64,000 bases of DNA from Frigidibacter sp037095735 (GCF_037095735.1 NZ_JBAWKD010000001.1:744001-808000), one strand, 5' to 3'; counted from the stretch's first letter, positions 14,628 to 24,053 are shown. Notes: generated by a model not told the origin, from the sequence alone. A program made the numbers and translations.

Positions 14628-16811
14628 ATGAACCGCCGGCTTGGCCTTCTGACCTCCGCCATCGCCCTCGCCGCCGCCGTTCCGGCGCTGGCCGAGCAAA
14701 CATTCAACCGCATCGCCTCCTTCCCGGTGACGAAGAACATGGCCGCCGGCGAGGACACCGCCCGCGCCACCTCGGCCGAGATCATCTCGGCCTCGGAAGA
14801 CGGCATGACGCTGGTCTATTCCGACAGCCCGCTGGGCGTGCTGGGCTTCGTCGACATCACCGACCCGCGCGATCCCAAGCCGCTCGGCAATGTCGCGATG
14901 GACGGCGAGCCGACCACCGCCGTCATCATTGGCGACAAGGTCTTCGTCGGCGTCGACACCTCGGACAGCTTCACCGCCCCCTCGGGCGCGCTGCGGATGA
15001 TCGACCTGAAGACCGAACAGGTCGTCACCTCCTGCGATCTCGGCGGCCAGCCGGATTCGGTGGCCAAGGCCAAGGACGACAGCTTCCTGGCCGTCGCGAT
15101 CGAGAACCAGCGCGACGAAGACGTGAACGACGGCGCCCTGCCGCAGATGCCCGCGGGCTATGTCGTCAAGCTGCCGCTGAAGGGCGGCGCGGTCGATTGC
15201 GCCGCGATGCAGAAGATCGAGATGACCGGCCTCGCCGAGATCGCGCCCGAGGACCCGGAGCCCGAATTCGTCGACATCAACGACGCGGGCGAGATCGTGG
15301 TCTCGCTGCAGGAAAACAACCACATCGTCGTCATCGGCGCCGACGGCAAGGTCGCCTCGCATTTCAGCGCCGGCACCGTCTCGCTCGAGGGCATCGACAC
15401 CAAGTCGGACGGCAAGCTCGACTTCACCGGCAAGAAGGACGACGTCGCGCGCGAGCCCGACGGCGTGCAGTGGATCGGCACCGACCTGATCGCCACCGCC
15501 AACGAGGGCGACTGGCAGGGCGGCAGCCGCGGCTGGACGCTCTTCGACCGCTCGGGCAAGGTCGTCTATGAAGACGCGGGCAAGCTCGAACGCGCGATCG
15601 CCGAAATGGGCCATTTCCCCGACAAGCGCGCCAAGTCGAAGGGGGTCGAGCTCGAGTCGGTCGAATACGGCCTCTATGGCGACACGCCCGTTCTCTTCGT
15701 CGTGTCCGAACGCGCCTCGGTGATCGGTGTCTATGACATTTCCGAGCCCGCCCAGCCGCAGCTCCTGCAGATCCTGCCCTCGGGCGTCAGCCCCGAAGGC
15801 GCCATCGCGATCCCCGCGCGCAACCTGCTGGCCTCGGCCAACGAGGCCGACCTTGGCGAGGACGGCGGCGCCCGCGCCCATGTCATGCTTTACGAACGCG
15901 CAGAGGGCCCGGCCGCCTATCCGATGATCACCTCGGCCGGGGCTGCCGAGCCGATCGGCTGGGGCGCGCTCTCGGGTCTGGTGGCCGACGCGACCACCCC
16001 GGGCAAGCTCTACGCGATCTCGGACAGCTTCTACGCGATGCAGCCCGCGATCTTCGAGATCGACGCCACCCGGACCCCGGCGAGGATCGTGAAGAAGACC
16101 GTCGTCACCCGCGGCGGCCAGCCGGCGCAGAAGCTGGACCTGGAAGGGATCACGCTGGATGGCGAGGGCGGCTTCTGGCTGGCCTCGGAAGGCAACACCG
16201 CGAAGCTCGTGCCCCACGCGCTCTACCACGTCGACGCCAAGGGCGAGATCAAGGACGAGGTCGCCCTGCCGCAGGCGCTGGCCGGGTCGGAAACCCGCTT
16301 CGGCTTCGAAGGCGTGGCCAAGGTCGGCAACCGGCTCTGGATGGCGGTCCAGCGCGAATGGGCCGACGATGCCAAGGGCCAGGTGAAACTGCTGTCCTAT
16401 GACCTCGACAGCAAAGAGTGGGGCGCGGCCGCCTACCCGCTCGAGCCGAAGGGCGAGGGCTGGATGGGCCTGTCGGAACTGACCGTGCATGGCGATCTGG
16501 CCTATGTGATCGAGCGCGACAACCTGCTGGGCGACGCGGCCAAGGTGAAGAAGATCTTCTCGGTGCCGCTGGCCGACCTGACGCCGGTGAAGCTGGGCGA
16601 GCCCCTGCCCGTGGTCGCCAAGACCGAGGTCCGCGACCTGATCCCCGAGCTGAAATCGGCCACCAACGGCTATGTGCTCGACAAGGTCGAAGGCTTCGCC
16701 ATCGACGCCGCCGGCACGGGCTTCGTGGTCACCGACAATGACGGCGTCGACGACAGCTCGGGCGAGACGCTGTTCTGGTCGGTGGGCGCGATGGTCCCCG
16801 CCTCGAACTGA
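14628..16811 (+). CDS. Exported phytase-like esterase, beta-propeller protein
   Basis: Periplasmic or secreted protein of 727 residues. The signal peptide (MNRRLGLLTSAIALAAAVPALA) has a clean AxA cleavage site. The N-terminal half has repeated strands of the type LGFVDITDPRDPKPLGNV, as in choice-of-anchor/LVIVD beta-propellers. The C-terminal half (about residues 445-725) fits the esterase-like activity of phytase family: LDLEGITLDGEGGFWLASEG, RFGFEGVAKVG, GFAIDAAGTGFVVTDND. It may release phosphate from organic phosphate esters, but the catalytic residues are not well defined in this family. The PhoB-box-like array upstream agrees with a phosphate role. A long hairpin terminator follows. Confidence 0.8.
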   Translation: MNRRLGLLTSAIALAAAVPALAEQTFNRIASFPVTKNMAAGEDTARATSAEIISASEDGMTLVYSDSPLGVLGFVDITDPRDPKPLGNVAMDGEPTTAVIIGDKVFVGVDTSDSFTAPSGALRMIDLKTEQVVTSCDLGGQPDSVAKAKDDSFLAVAIENQRDEDVNDGALPQMPAGYVVKLPLKGGAVDCAAMQKIEMTGLAEIAPEDPEPEFVDINDAGEIVVSLQENNHIVVIGADGKVASHFSAGTVSLEGIDTKSDGKLDFTGKKDDVAREPDGVQWIGTDLIATANEGDWQGGSRGWTLFDRSGKVVYEDAGKLERAIAEMGHFPDKRAKSKGVELESVEYGLYGDTPVLFVVSERASVIGVYDISEPAQPQLLQILPSGVSPEGAIAIPARNLLASANEADLGEDGGARAHVMLYERAEGPAAYPMITSAGAAEPIGWGALSGLVADATTPGKLYAISDSFYAMQPAIFEIDATRTPARIVKKTVVTRGGQPAQKLDLEGITLDGEGGFWLASEGNTAKLVPHALYHVDAKGEIKDEVALPQALAGSETRFGFEGVAKVGNRLWMAVQREWADDAKGQVKLLSYDLDSKEWGAAAYPLEPKGEGWMGLSELTVHGDLAYVIERDNLLGDAAKVKKIFSVPLADLTPVKLGEPLPVVAKTEVRDLIPELKSATNGYVLDKVEGFAIDAAGTGFVVTDNDGVDDSSGETLFWSVGAMVPASN

Positions 16812-16831
16812 GCGCCTGAACAGGGCCCATC

Positions 16832-16868
16832 GCCGCCGCCGGACCGGTCCGGCGGCGGCTTTCGTTTG
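16832..16868 (+). terminator. Terminator after the phytase-like gene
   Basis: A perfect 14-bp inverted repeat (GCCGCCGCCGGACC with GGTCCGGCGGCGGC) is followed by TTTCGTTT, 20 nt after the stop. It separates the gene from leuS. Confidence 0.8.
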
Positions 16869-16870
16869 GC

Positions 16871-16942
16871 CCGAGACAGAGTCGGGAAACAGGGTCGGGG
16901 GGACCGCGGGTCCCCCCGCTCCCCCCCGGCTCTGGTGCCCCT
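16871..16942 (+). repeat. Intergenic repeat family B, copy 1
   Basis: Begins CGGGAAACAGGGTCGGG, forms a 9-bp stem (GGGGGGACC-GCG-GGTCCCCCC), and ends CCCCCCGGCTCTGGTGCC-CCTGA. The same blocks occur in the same order but inverted at 28034-28136. It lies between a terminator and the leuS promoter region. Confidence 0.75.
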
Positions 16943-17037
16943 GAGCGGCGGGCGGCGGGCGGGCGGCGGGGTCGTCACTGGACGTCACGGCCCTGCCCTG
17001 TATAACCGGCCGCGGCAGATTTCCGAGAGAACCCCCC

Positions 17038-19599
17038 ATGTCGCGCTACGATCCCGCCGTCACCGAACCGAAATGGCAGGCCGCCTGGGACGAGGCCGGC
17101 GCCTTCCTTGCGCGCCGCGATCCGGCGAAGCCGAAGTTCTACGTGCTCGAGATGTTCCCCTATCCCTCGGGGCGGATCCACATGGGGCATGTGCGCAACT
17201 ACACGATGGGCGACGTCGTCGCGCGCTACAAATCCTCCTGCGGCTTCTCGGTGCTGCACCCGATGGGCTGGGACGCCTTCGGCATGCCGGCCGAGAACGC
17301 GGCGATGGAACGCGGCGGCCACCCGAAGGACTGGACCTACGGCAACATCGCCGACATGAAGGCGCAGATGAAACCGCTGGGCCTGTCGATCGACTGGACC
17401 CGCGAATTCGCCACCTGCGACCCGGAATACTACGGCCAGCAGCAGGCGATGTTCCTCGACATGCTGGACGCCGGCCTCGTCTACCGCAAGTCGGCGCAGG
17501 TGAACTGGGACCCGGTCGACATGACCGTGCTGGCGAACGAACAGGTGATCGACGGGCGCGGCTGGCGCTCGGGCGCGCTGGTCGAGCGCAAGGAACTGAC
17601 CCAGTGGTTCTTCAAGATCTCGGAAATGGCCGGTGACCTGCTGGAAGCCCTCGACGGGCTGAAGGACTGGCCCGAGAAGGTGCGCCTGATGCAGGCCAAC
17701 TGGATCGGCCAGTCGCGCGGGCTGCAATTCGCCTTCGACACCGTCGGCGCCCCCGCGGGCTTCGAGCGGTTCGAGGTCTACACCACCCGCCCCGACACGC
17801 TGATGGGCGCCAGCTTCGCCGGCATCTCGCCCGACCACCCGCTGGCCAAGGCGCTGGAAGCCACCAACCCCGAGATCGCGGACTTCGTCGCCGACTGCCG
17901 CCGCACCGGCACCTCGGCCGAGGCGCTGGAAACCGCCGAGAAGCGCGGCCTCGATACGGGCATCCGCGTCCGCCACCCGTTCGATCCCGCCTGGGAACTG
18001 CCGGTCTACATCGCGAACTTCATCCTGATGGACTACGGCACCGGCGCGATCTTCGGCTGCCCGGCCCATGACGCCCGCGACTTCGAATTCGCCACCAAAT
18101 ACGGCCTGCCGATCAACCCGGTCTTCGCCCCCGCCGCCTCGGACGCCTGGTCCGACGAGGCGCCGCTGGCCGAGGCCTATGTGCCGCTGAAATCCGAAAC
18201 CGTGCGCTACATCCGCGGCTTCGCCGGCGAGGCGCATCAGACCGGCGAGGCCGCCGTCGCCGCCGCCATCGCCGAATGCGAGGCCAAGGGCATCGGCCGC
18301 GGCGTGACGAACTACCGCCTGCGCGACTGGGGCCTGTCGCGCCAGCGCTACTGGGGCTGCCCGATCCCGGTCGTGCATTGCCCCTCCTGCGGCGTGGTGC
18401 CCGAGAAGAAGGCGAACCTGCCCGTCCGCCTGCCCGACGACGTGACCTTCGACCAGCCGGGCAACCCGCTCGACCGCCACCCGAGTTGGCGCGACGTGCC
18501 CTGCCCCGCCTGCGGCGCCGCGGCCAAGCGCGAGACCGACACGATGGACACCTTCGTGGACAGCTCGTGGTATTTCGCCCGCTTCACCTCGCCCCATGCG
18601 CCGACGCCGACCGCCCCCGAGGACGCGGCCTACTGGATGAACGTCGACCAATATATCGGCGGCATCGAGCACGCGATCCTGCACCTGCTCTATTCGCGCT
18701 ACTTCTGCCGCGCGATGGTGAAGACCGGCCACCTGCCCGAGAAATCGCGCGAACCCTTCGACGCGCTCTTCACCCAAGGCATGGTCACGCACGAGATCTA
18801 CATGACCCGCGACGGCCAGGGCCGCCCGGTCTACCACCTGCCCGAGACGATCGAGGACGGCCGCGTGAAGGCCACCGGCGAGGCGGTCGAGATCATCCCC
18901 TCGGCCAAGATGTCGAAGTCGAAGAAGAACGTCGTCGACCCGGTCGCGATCATCGAGGCCTTCGGCGCCGACACCGCGCGCTGGTTCGTGATGTCCGACA
19001 GCCCGCCCGACCGCGACGTGGAATGGACCGCCGACGGCGCCGCCGCGGCCTCGAAATTCCTCGCCCGCGTCTGGCGCATGGCCGACGAGATCGCGGGCTC
19101 GGACACCGCCGGCACCCCGGCCGAGGACGAGGCGCTCCTGCGCGCCACCCACCGCGCCATCGCCGAGGTGACCGCGGGGATCGAGGGCTTCGCCTTCAAC
19201 ACCTCGATCGCCAAGATCTACGGCTTCGCCAACGCCATCGCCAAATCCGGCGCCGGCTGCGCGGTGAAGCGCGAGGCGATGGGCGTGATGTCCCAGCTTC
19301 TCTCACCCTTCGTGCCGCATCTGGCCGAGGATGTCTGGGCGACGCTCGGCGGTGAAGGATTGGTCGCCAAGGCCCGCTGGCCCGAGGCCGACCCGGCGAT
19401 GCTGGTCGAGGACAGCGTGACGCTGCCGATCCAGGTCAACGGCAAGCGCCGCAGCGAGATCACCGTTCCCAAGGACATGCCCGTGTCCGAGGTTGAAAAG
19501 CTGGTGCTGGCCGAGGAAAGTATCGCACGGGCGCTCGAGGGCCGGGCGCCGAAGAAGCTGATCGTGGTCCCGGGGCGCATCGTCAATGTCGTCATCTGA
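17038..19599 (+). CDS. leuS: Leucyl-tRNA synthetase
   Basis: Class I synthetase that charges tRNA-Leu in the cytoplasm. The full-length 853-residue protein has the HIGH-type motif in PSGRIHMGHVRNY (about 41-53) and the editing CP1 domain with the TTRPDTLMGASF threonine-rich region (about 249-260). The catalytic-loop KMSKS is at 624-628, followed by an anticodon-binding domain and a C-terminal domain (KRRSEITVPKDM). CGAGAG upstream serves as a weak Shine-Dalgarno sequence for the ATG at 17038. It heads a leuS-lptE-holA operon, a widely conserved order in alphaproteobacteria, with a 14-bp overlap into lptE. Confidence 0.98.
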   Translation: MSRYDPAVTEPKWQAAWDEAGAFLARRDPAKPKFYVLEMFPYPSGRIHMGHVRNYTMGDVVARYKSSCGFSVLHPMGWDAFGMPAENAAMERGGHPKDWTYGNIADMKAQMKPLGLSIDWTREFATCDPEYYGQQQAMFLDMLDAGLVYRKSAQVNWDPVDMTVLANEQVIDGRGWRSGALVERKELTQWFFKISEMAGDLLEALDGLKDWPEKVRLMQANWIGQSRGLQFAFDTVGAPAGFERFEVYTTRPDTLMGASFAGISPDHPLAKALEATNPEIADFVADCRRTGTSAEALETAEKRGLDTGIRVRHPFDPAWELPVYIANFILMDYGTGAIFGCPAHDARDFEFATKYGLPINPVFAPAASDAWSDEAPLAEAYVPLKSETVRYIRGFAGEAHQTGEAAVAAAIAECEAKGIGRGVTNYRLRDWGLSRQRYWGCPIPVVHCPSCGVVPEKKANLPVRLPDDVTFDQPGNPLDRHPSWRDVPCPACGAAAKRETDTMDTFVDSSWYFARFTSPHAPTPTAPEDAAYWMNVDQYIGGIEHAILHLLYSRYFCRAMVKTGHLPEKSREPFDALFTQGMVTHEIYMTRDGQGRPVYHLPETIEDGRVKATGEAVEIIPSAKMSKSKKNVVDPVAIIEAFGADTARWFVMSDSPPDRDVEWTADGAAAASKFLARVWRMADEIAGSDTAGTPAEDEALLRATHRAIAEVTAGIEGFAFNTSIAKIYGFANAIAKSGAGCAVKREAMGVMSQLLSPFVPHLAEDVWATLGGEGLVAKARWPEADPAMLVEDSVTLPIQVNGKRRSEITVPKDMPVSEVEKLVLAEESIARALEGRAPKKLIVVPGRIVNVVI

Positions 19600-20095
19600 T
19601 CGTCGCACCTTCCTGGCCTCGGCGGGCCTGATGCTCGCCGGGCTGCCGCTGGCCGCCTGCGGCTTCCGCCCGGTCTACGGCACCGGCGGCCCGGCACAGA
19701 GCCTGATGGACAAGGTCCGCGTCGACGATCCGGTCACCGGCAACGACTTCTATCTGGTCGAGCGGCTGGAAGAGCGGCTCGGCCGCAGCCGGCAGCCGGT
19801 CTACCGGCTGGCCTACAACGTCAACGTCAAGCGCACCGGCCTCGGCCTCACCGGCGAGAACGCGGTGACGCGCTACAACATCGACGGCACGGTCAACTAC
19901 CGGCTGGTCGACGAGGCGGACGGCAAGGTCCTGACCTCGGGCCTCGTGCGCACCTTCGTCTCCTATTCCTCGTCGGGCACCACCGTCGCCACCGCGGCCG
20001 CCTCGAGCGATGCCTACCAGCGCCTGATGCGCCTGCTGGCCGACCAGATCGTCAACGAGCTTCTCGCCTCCTCGGGACGCTGGAGCGGGAAGTGA
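19586..20095 (+). CDS. lptE: LPS-assembly lipoprotein LptE
   Basis: Outer-membrane lipoprotein that plugs the LptD barrel during lipopolysaccharide export. The 169-residue protein has the lipobox LAAC at about residues 22-25 followed by GFRPVYG, a typical alphaproteobacterial LptE start. The body alternates beta strands and ends in a helix containing AYQRLMRLLADQIVNELL. An RRTFLASAG stretch before the lipobox looks Tat-like but is common in these proteins. The ATG at 19586 overlaps the leuS end by 14 bp, and the stop overlaps the holA GTG. Confidence 0.92.
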   Translation: MSSSDRRTFLASAGLMLAGLPLAACGFRPVYGTGGPAQSLMDKVRVDDPVTGNDFYLVERLEERLGRSRQPVYRLAYNVNVKRTGLGLTGENAVTRYNIDGTVNYRLVDEADGKVLTSGLVRTFVSYSSSGTTVATAAASSDAYQRLMRLLADQIVNELLASSGRWSGK

Positions 20096-21114
20096 AGCTG
20101 TCCGGCCCCGCCGCGAGCCGCTATTTCGCGAAGCCCGATCCCGCGCGCACCGGCCTGCTGATCTTCGGCACCGACGCGATGCGCGTGGCCCTGCGCCGGC
20201 AAGAGGTGATCGCCGCCCTGATCGGCCCCGAGGGCGAGGCCGAGATGCGCCTGACCCGGATCCCCGCCGCCGACCTGCGCCGCGACGGGGCGCTCCTGAT
20301 GGACGCGATGAAGGCGCAGGGCTTCTTCCCGGGCTTCCGCGTCGCCTTCCTCGAGGACGCGGGCGACGGCCTTGCGCCGCTGGTCGCCGCCGCCATCGCC
20401 GACTGGCGCCCCGGCGACGCCGCGATCGTCGTCACCGCCGGCTCGCTCACCGCCAAATCCGCGCTGCGCAAGGTCTTCGAGGATCACGCCAACAGCTACG
20501 CCATCGGCATCTACGACGATCCCCCCTCGCGCGAGGAAATCGAGGACACCCTGCGCAAGGCGGGCCTCGCCGCCATCGACCGCGAGGCGATGACCGACCT
20601 CCTGGCGCTGGCCAAAGAGCTCGACCCCGGCGATTTCCGCCAGACGGTCGAGAAGATCGCGCTCTACAAGCACGGCGATCCCGCGCCGCTCAGCCCCGCC
20701 GATGTCGCGGCCCTCGCCCCCGCCTCGGTCGAGGCCGATGTCGACGACCTGCTCGCCATCGTCGCCGACGGGCAGCTGGCGAAGCTCGGCCCGATGATGC
20801 GCCGGCTGGAAGGCCAGGGCACCTCGCCGGTCACCATCTGCATCGCCGCGCTGCGCCATTTCCGGGCGCTGCACGCGGCCTCGTCCGACCCCGGCGGCCC
20901 GGCCTCGGGCATTGCCCGGATGCGGCCCCCGGTCTTCGGCCCCCGCCGCGACCGCCTGCTGCGGCAAGCGCAGGACTGGAGCCTGCCGGCCCTCGAACGC
21001 GCGCTGGCCGAGATCGTGGAAACCGATCTCACCCTGCGTTCCTCGACCCGCGCACCGCTTGGCGCGGTGATCGAGCGGGCGCTCGTGCGCATCGCGACCC
21101 TGCGCCGGCGCTGA
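20092..21114 (+). CDS. holA: DNA polymerase III delta subunit
   Basis: Clamp-loader subunit that opens the beta clamp in the replisome. The 340-residue protein has the delta-specific N-terminal domain (GLLIFGTDAMRVALRRQEVI, where an ATP-binding P-loop is absent as expected) and the AAA-like second domain with LRKVFEDHANSYAIGIYDD. The C-terminal helical collar (about 225-340) includes SPVTICIAALRHFRALH. The GTG start at 20092 overlaps the lptE stop (GTGA). It closes the leuS-lptE-holA operon; no clear terminator is visible after it. Confidence 0.94.
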   Translation: MKLSGPAASRYFAKPDPARTGLLIFGTDAMRVALRRQEVIAALIGPEGEAEMRLTRIPAADLRRDGALLMDAMKAQGFFPGFRVAFLEDAGDGLAPLVAAAIADWRPGDAAIVVTAGSLTAKSALRKVFEDHANSYAIGIYDDPPSREEIEDTLRKAGLAAIDREAMTDLLALAKELDPGDFRQTVEKIALYKHGDPAPLSPADVAALAPASVEADVDDLLAIVADGQLAKLGPMMRRLEGQGTSPVTICIAALRHFRALHAASSDPGGPASGIARMRPPVFGPRRDRLLRQAQDWSLPALERALAEIVETDLTLRSSTRAPLGAVIERALVRIATLRRR

Positions 21115-21288
21115 CCCAGCCAGGCGACCGGCGGATTTTTGCGGATTCCCGCCGGTTTGCACCCTCATGCGCGAAATACCGCCGACCCCGAAATGCTTCG
21201 GAACAAATCCCGGTTTGTCGTTAACGAAGCTGCTGGCATCACTTCTGCCAAGGTCGAGAACGGCCATCACGGGACAGTCGGGGACACC

Positions 21289-21741
21289 ATGAAATCGACA
21301 GCGCTGGCGCTTGCTGCCCTGCTTTCCGTCTCGGCCCTGACGGCCTGCGGATCCGGCACTCCCGACAGCCTGCGCCCGAACCCGCCCTCGGGCGGCACCG
21401 TCCAGCGGATGGTCGACGACTATGCCGACATGTACGGCGTGCCGCGCACGCTGGCGCACCGGGTGGTGCAGCGCGAAAGCGGCTACAACCCGGCCGCGCG
21501 CAACGGCCAGTACTACGGCCTGATGCAGATCGCCCCGCCGACCGCCCGCACCATGGGCTATGCCGGCGCCCCCGAGGGGCTTCTCGACGCGGCGACCAAC
21601 CTGAAATACGCCGTCAAATACCTGCGCGGCGCCTGGCTGGTCTCGGACGGCAGCGAGGACGCCGCCGTCGGCTGGTATTCGCGCGGCTACTATTACGAGG
21701 CCAAGAAGCGCGGCCTGCTGAAGGAAGCCGGCCTGCGCTGA
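21289..21741 (+). CDS. Small lytic transglycosylase lipoprotein
   Basis: Peptidoglycan lytic transglycosylase of the Slt70-like GH23 family, 150 residues. The signal sequence ends in a lipobox (LTAC at about 16-19). The catalytic glutamate is E63 in VVQRESGYNPAARNG, followed by the substrate-groove motif YYGLMQIAPPTARTMGY and NLKYAVKYLRGAW. It would cleave the MurNAc-GlcNAc bond from the periplasmic face. The short leader at 21180-21288 is less G+C-rich and includes CAAATCCCGGTTTG and GTTAAC motifs that may hold its promoter. The ATG at 21289 is chosen because the signal peptide begins there. Confidence 0.92.
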   Translation: MKSTALALAALLSVSALTACGSGTPDSLRPNPPSGGTVQRMVDDYADMYGVPRTLAHRVVQRESGYNPAARNGQYYGLMQIAPPTARTMGYAGAPEGLLDAATNLKYAVKYLRGAWLVSDGSEDAAVGWYSRGYYYEAKKRGLLKEAGLR

Positions 21742-22537
21742 GCCCGCCCCTCGCGCCGCTGCGGGGCCGCGGACACGGCCAGCACCACGCAGCGACCGCA
21801 AGGCGTCATCGAAATCCGCCGCCGACGCGCGCCGCGAAGCCCCGGCGCAGTATCCCTGTCTCTTCGACCCGGACCGGACCCGCCGATCGCGGGATGTTCC
21901 CTCAGGGCGCCCTGCCCGGACACCGCCCAGCAGCTTCTGCGATATGCGTGCCGAAGACCGTCCTGCCGGACCCGACGTGCCAGCGCGGCGTTCGATTCTC
22001 GTCACCGGGCCGCCCGGTCCTGACGTTCCGGACGTTGCCCCCGAACCCTGACAAAATACCAAAAGCCTGCCCGGCGAGACCGGGCCAGCCGCGCCCGCCA
22101 ACACCGGCACATCGCCACAGCATCTGTGGATGACCTCGCGGCCCTCGATGTCCTCCACGCCCCCCAAGGCTCAGCCCACGCAGAGACCCACCCGCCGCGC
22201 CACCCGGGATCCACACCAACGCCCGCTCGACAACCGATCAGGACGGTCCTGCCGGCCTGACATGCCGCCGCCACTCCCGGACCACAGACCCGCGCCGGAA
22301 ACGGTCTCGGCCCGAGGCGGCACGCGCGCCAGCCTCCGGCAGCGGCCCCGCCCGCCGGTGCCTTGGTTACCACGACCCTGCCCCGCCGCGCGCAGGGGGT
22401 GTACGGGGGGTGTACGGCGGGTGCACGCCGGTCACCCCCTTCGGGCCCGCCGCGGACCGGGACGAAATGAACTGACAGGTTCAGTCTTTTCGCGCGCCGC
22501 TCCCGCCCCTATGTTCCGGGGGAAAGGAGACCCGCCC
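21742..22537. other. About 800 bp without a recognisable gene
   Basis: The open frames on both strands read as low-complexity arginine/proline/glycine protein and lack consistent third-position bias, so I annotate none. The only structured element is a set of three 11-bp tandem units at 22396-22426. An imperfect ACTGA/TCAGT dyad at about 22472-22486 and the LLM oxidoreductase ribosome binding site (AAAGGAG) lie at the right end. Confidence 0.45.
22396..22426 (+). repeat. Three 11-bp tandem units with TGTAC cores
   Basis: TGTAC at 22400, TGTAC at 22411 and TGCAC at 22422 are spaced exactly 11 bp apart, each preceded by a G-run. The helical-turn spacing suggests a multi-site protein-binding element about 110 bp before the LLM oxidoreductase start. 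It could equally be slippage in G-rich DNA. Confidence 0.4.
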
Positions 22538-23554
22538 ATGTCGTCCGAGACCCTTCCCTATTCGCTTCTCGACCTCGCCCCCGTCCCCGAGGGGCTGGCC
22601 GTGTCGCAGGCGCTGCAGAATGTCGCCGACCTCGCCGCCCATGCCGAAGCGCTCGGCTATCGCCGCTTCTGGCTGGCCGAGCATCACAACATGGAAGGCA
22701 TCGCCTCTGCGGCGACCTCGGTGCTGATCGGCCATGTGCTTGGAAAGACGTCGAAGATCCGCGTCGGCTCGGGCGGGATCATGCTGCCGAACCACGCGCC
22801 GCTGCAGATCGCCGAGCAGTTCGGCACGCTTGCGGAGCTCTACGGCCCCCGCGTCGATCTCGGCCTCGGCCGGGCGCCGGGCACCGACGGGATGACGATG
22901 CGCGCGCTGCGCCGCGGCATGCAGGACGAGGACCAGTTCCCGCAGGACGTGGTCGAGCTGATGGGCTTCCTCGGCGACCGACAGCCCGGCCAGCCGATCA
23001 TCGCCCAGCCCGGCATGAACAGCCATGTCCCGGTCTGGATGCTCGGATCGTCCCTCTACGGCGCCCAGCTCGCCGCGATGCTCGGCCTGCCCTATGCCTT
23101 CGCCTCGCATTTCGCACCGGCCGCGCTGGAACAGGCGATCGAGATCTACCGGCGCAGCTTCCGCCCCTCGGCCAGCCTCGAGCGCCCGCATTTCATGTTG
23201 GCGATCAACGTCTTCGCCGGCGAGGACGATGCCGAGGGCCATTACCTGCGCTCCTCGGCGCTGCAGCAGTTCGCCAATCTCCGGCTCGGCACGCCCGGCA
23301 AGCTGCCGCGGCCGGTCGAGAATGTCGAAGAGGTCCTGCCCCGCGCGATCCTGCCCTCGGTGAAAAGCCAGCTCGCCATCACCGCGGTCGGCGGCCCCGC
23401 CACCGTGGCGCGCGAACTGCAAGCGCTGGTCGACCGGTTCGAGCCCGACGAGGTGATCCTCACCGGGCAGATCCACGACCACGCGAAGCGCAAGCGCAGC
23501 TTCGAGATCGCGGCCGAGGCGATGCAGCGGATCGCCGCCCCCGTCGCGGCCTGA
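22538..23554 (+). CDS. LLM-class flavin-dependent oxidoreductase
   Basis: Luciferase-like monooxygenase family protein of 338 residues with a TIM-barrel fold. It would use reduced FMN to oxidise a substrate that is not identifiable here. Family marks are YSLLDLAPVPEG at the N terminus, YRRFWLAEHHNMEGIAS, RIRVGSGGIMLPNHAPLQIAEQFGTL and DLGLGRAPGTD. An excellent AAAGGAG about 9 nt before the ATG at 22538 fixes the start. It appears monocistronic or cotranscribed with alaE 37 bp downstream. The A+T-richer stretch at about 22465-22495 is the likely promoter. Confidence 0.93.
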   Translation: MSSETLPYSLLDLAPVPEGLAVSQALQNVADLAAHAEALGYRRFWLAEHHNMEGIASAATSVLIGHVLGKTSKIRVGSGGIMLPNHAPLQIAEQFGTLAELYGPRVDLGLGRAPGTDGMTMRALRRGMQDEDQFPQDVVELMGFLGDRQPGQPIIAQPGMNSHVPVWMLGSSLYGAQLAAMLGLPYAFASHFAPAALEQAIEIYRRSFRPSASLERPHFMLAINVFAGEDDAEGHYLRSSALQQFANLRLGTPGKLPRPVENVEEVLPRAILPSVKSQLAITAVGGPATVARELQALVDRFEPDEVILTGQIHDHAKRKRSFEIAAEAMQRIAAPVAA

Positions 23555-23591
23555 GGATGACAGGCGGGGCCGTGTCTGGCAGGCTCGGCCC

Positions 23592-24053
23592 ATGCGCCTG
23601 CGCCCCTCGCGACGGTTCCTCGTCGACACGCTCACCACGATCGGCTTCTTCACGACGCTGGCGACAGCGGTCGAACTGCTGATCGTCGGGATGGAGCCGC
23701 GGGCGGTGCTGGCGACGCGGGCGCTGATGGTGCCGGTGATGGTGCTGACCGGCCGCCCCTACGGCCTCTGGCGCGACCGGGTCTTCGCGCGGCTGGCCCC
23801 CCGCGGGCGCCTCGCGGTGATCGCCACCGACATCGCGGCCTTCCTCGGCTTCCAGGTGCCGGTCTATGCCGCGACGCTGGCGCTGGCCGGGGCCGCCCCC
23901 GCCCAGATCGCGACCGCCATCGGCTCTGCCGTGGTGCTGATGGCCGCGGTCAGCCGGCCCTTCGGCCTTGTGCTCGAGACCGCGCGCCGCCTTGCCGGCA
24001 CCGCGTCAGCGCCGGGCTCAGCACCGGGCTCAGCGCCGGGCACGCCGGGCTGA
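23592..24053 (+). CDS. alaE: L-alanine exporter AlaE-like protein
   Basis: Inner-membrane protein of 153 residues with four hydrophobic helices. It matches AlaE: VDTLTTIGFFTTLATAVELLIVGM near the start, then TRALMVPVMVLTGRPYGLWRD and FLGFQVPVYAATLALAGA. AlaE exports L-alanine and related small amino acids. Oddity: the C terminus ends in an Ala-Pro-Gly-Ser tandem (three 12-bp units at about 24005-24045). This region overlaps by 24 bp the 3' end of the convergent flavoprotein gene, so the repeat is constrained in two frames or the AlaE tail is dispensable. Confidence 0.85.
   Translation: MRLRPSRRFLVDTLTTIGFFTTLATAVELLIVGMEPRAVLATRALMVPVMVLTGRPYGLWRDRVFARLAPRGRLAVIATDIAAFLGFQVPVYAATLALAGAAPAQIATAIGSAVVLMAAVSRPFGLVLETARRLAGTASAPGSAPGSAPGTPG

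Noticed and set aside
21894..22373. Overlapping open frames on both strands in the gene-free gap
   Set aside because: Low-complexity translation, no family resemblance and no ribosome binding sites.
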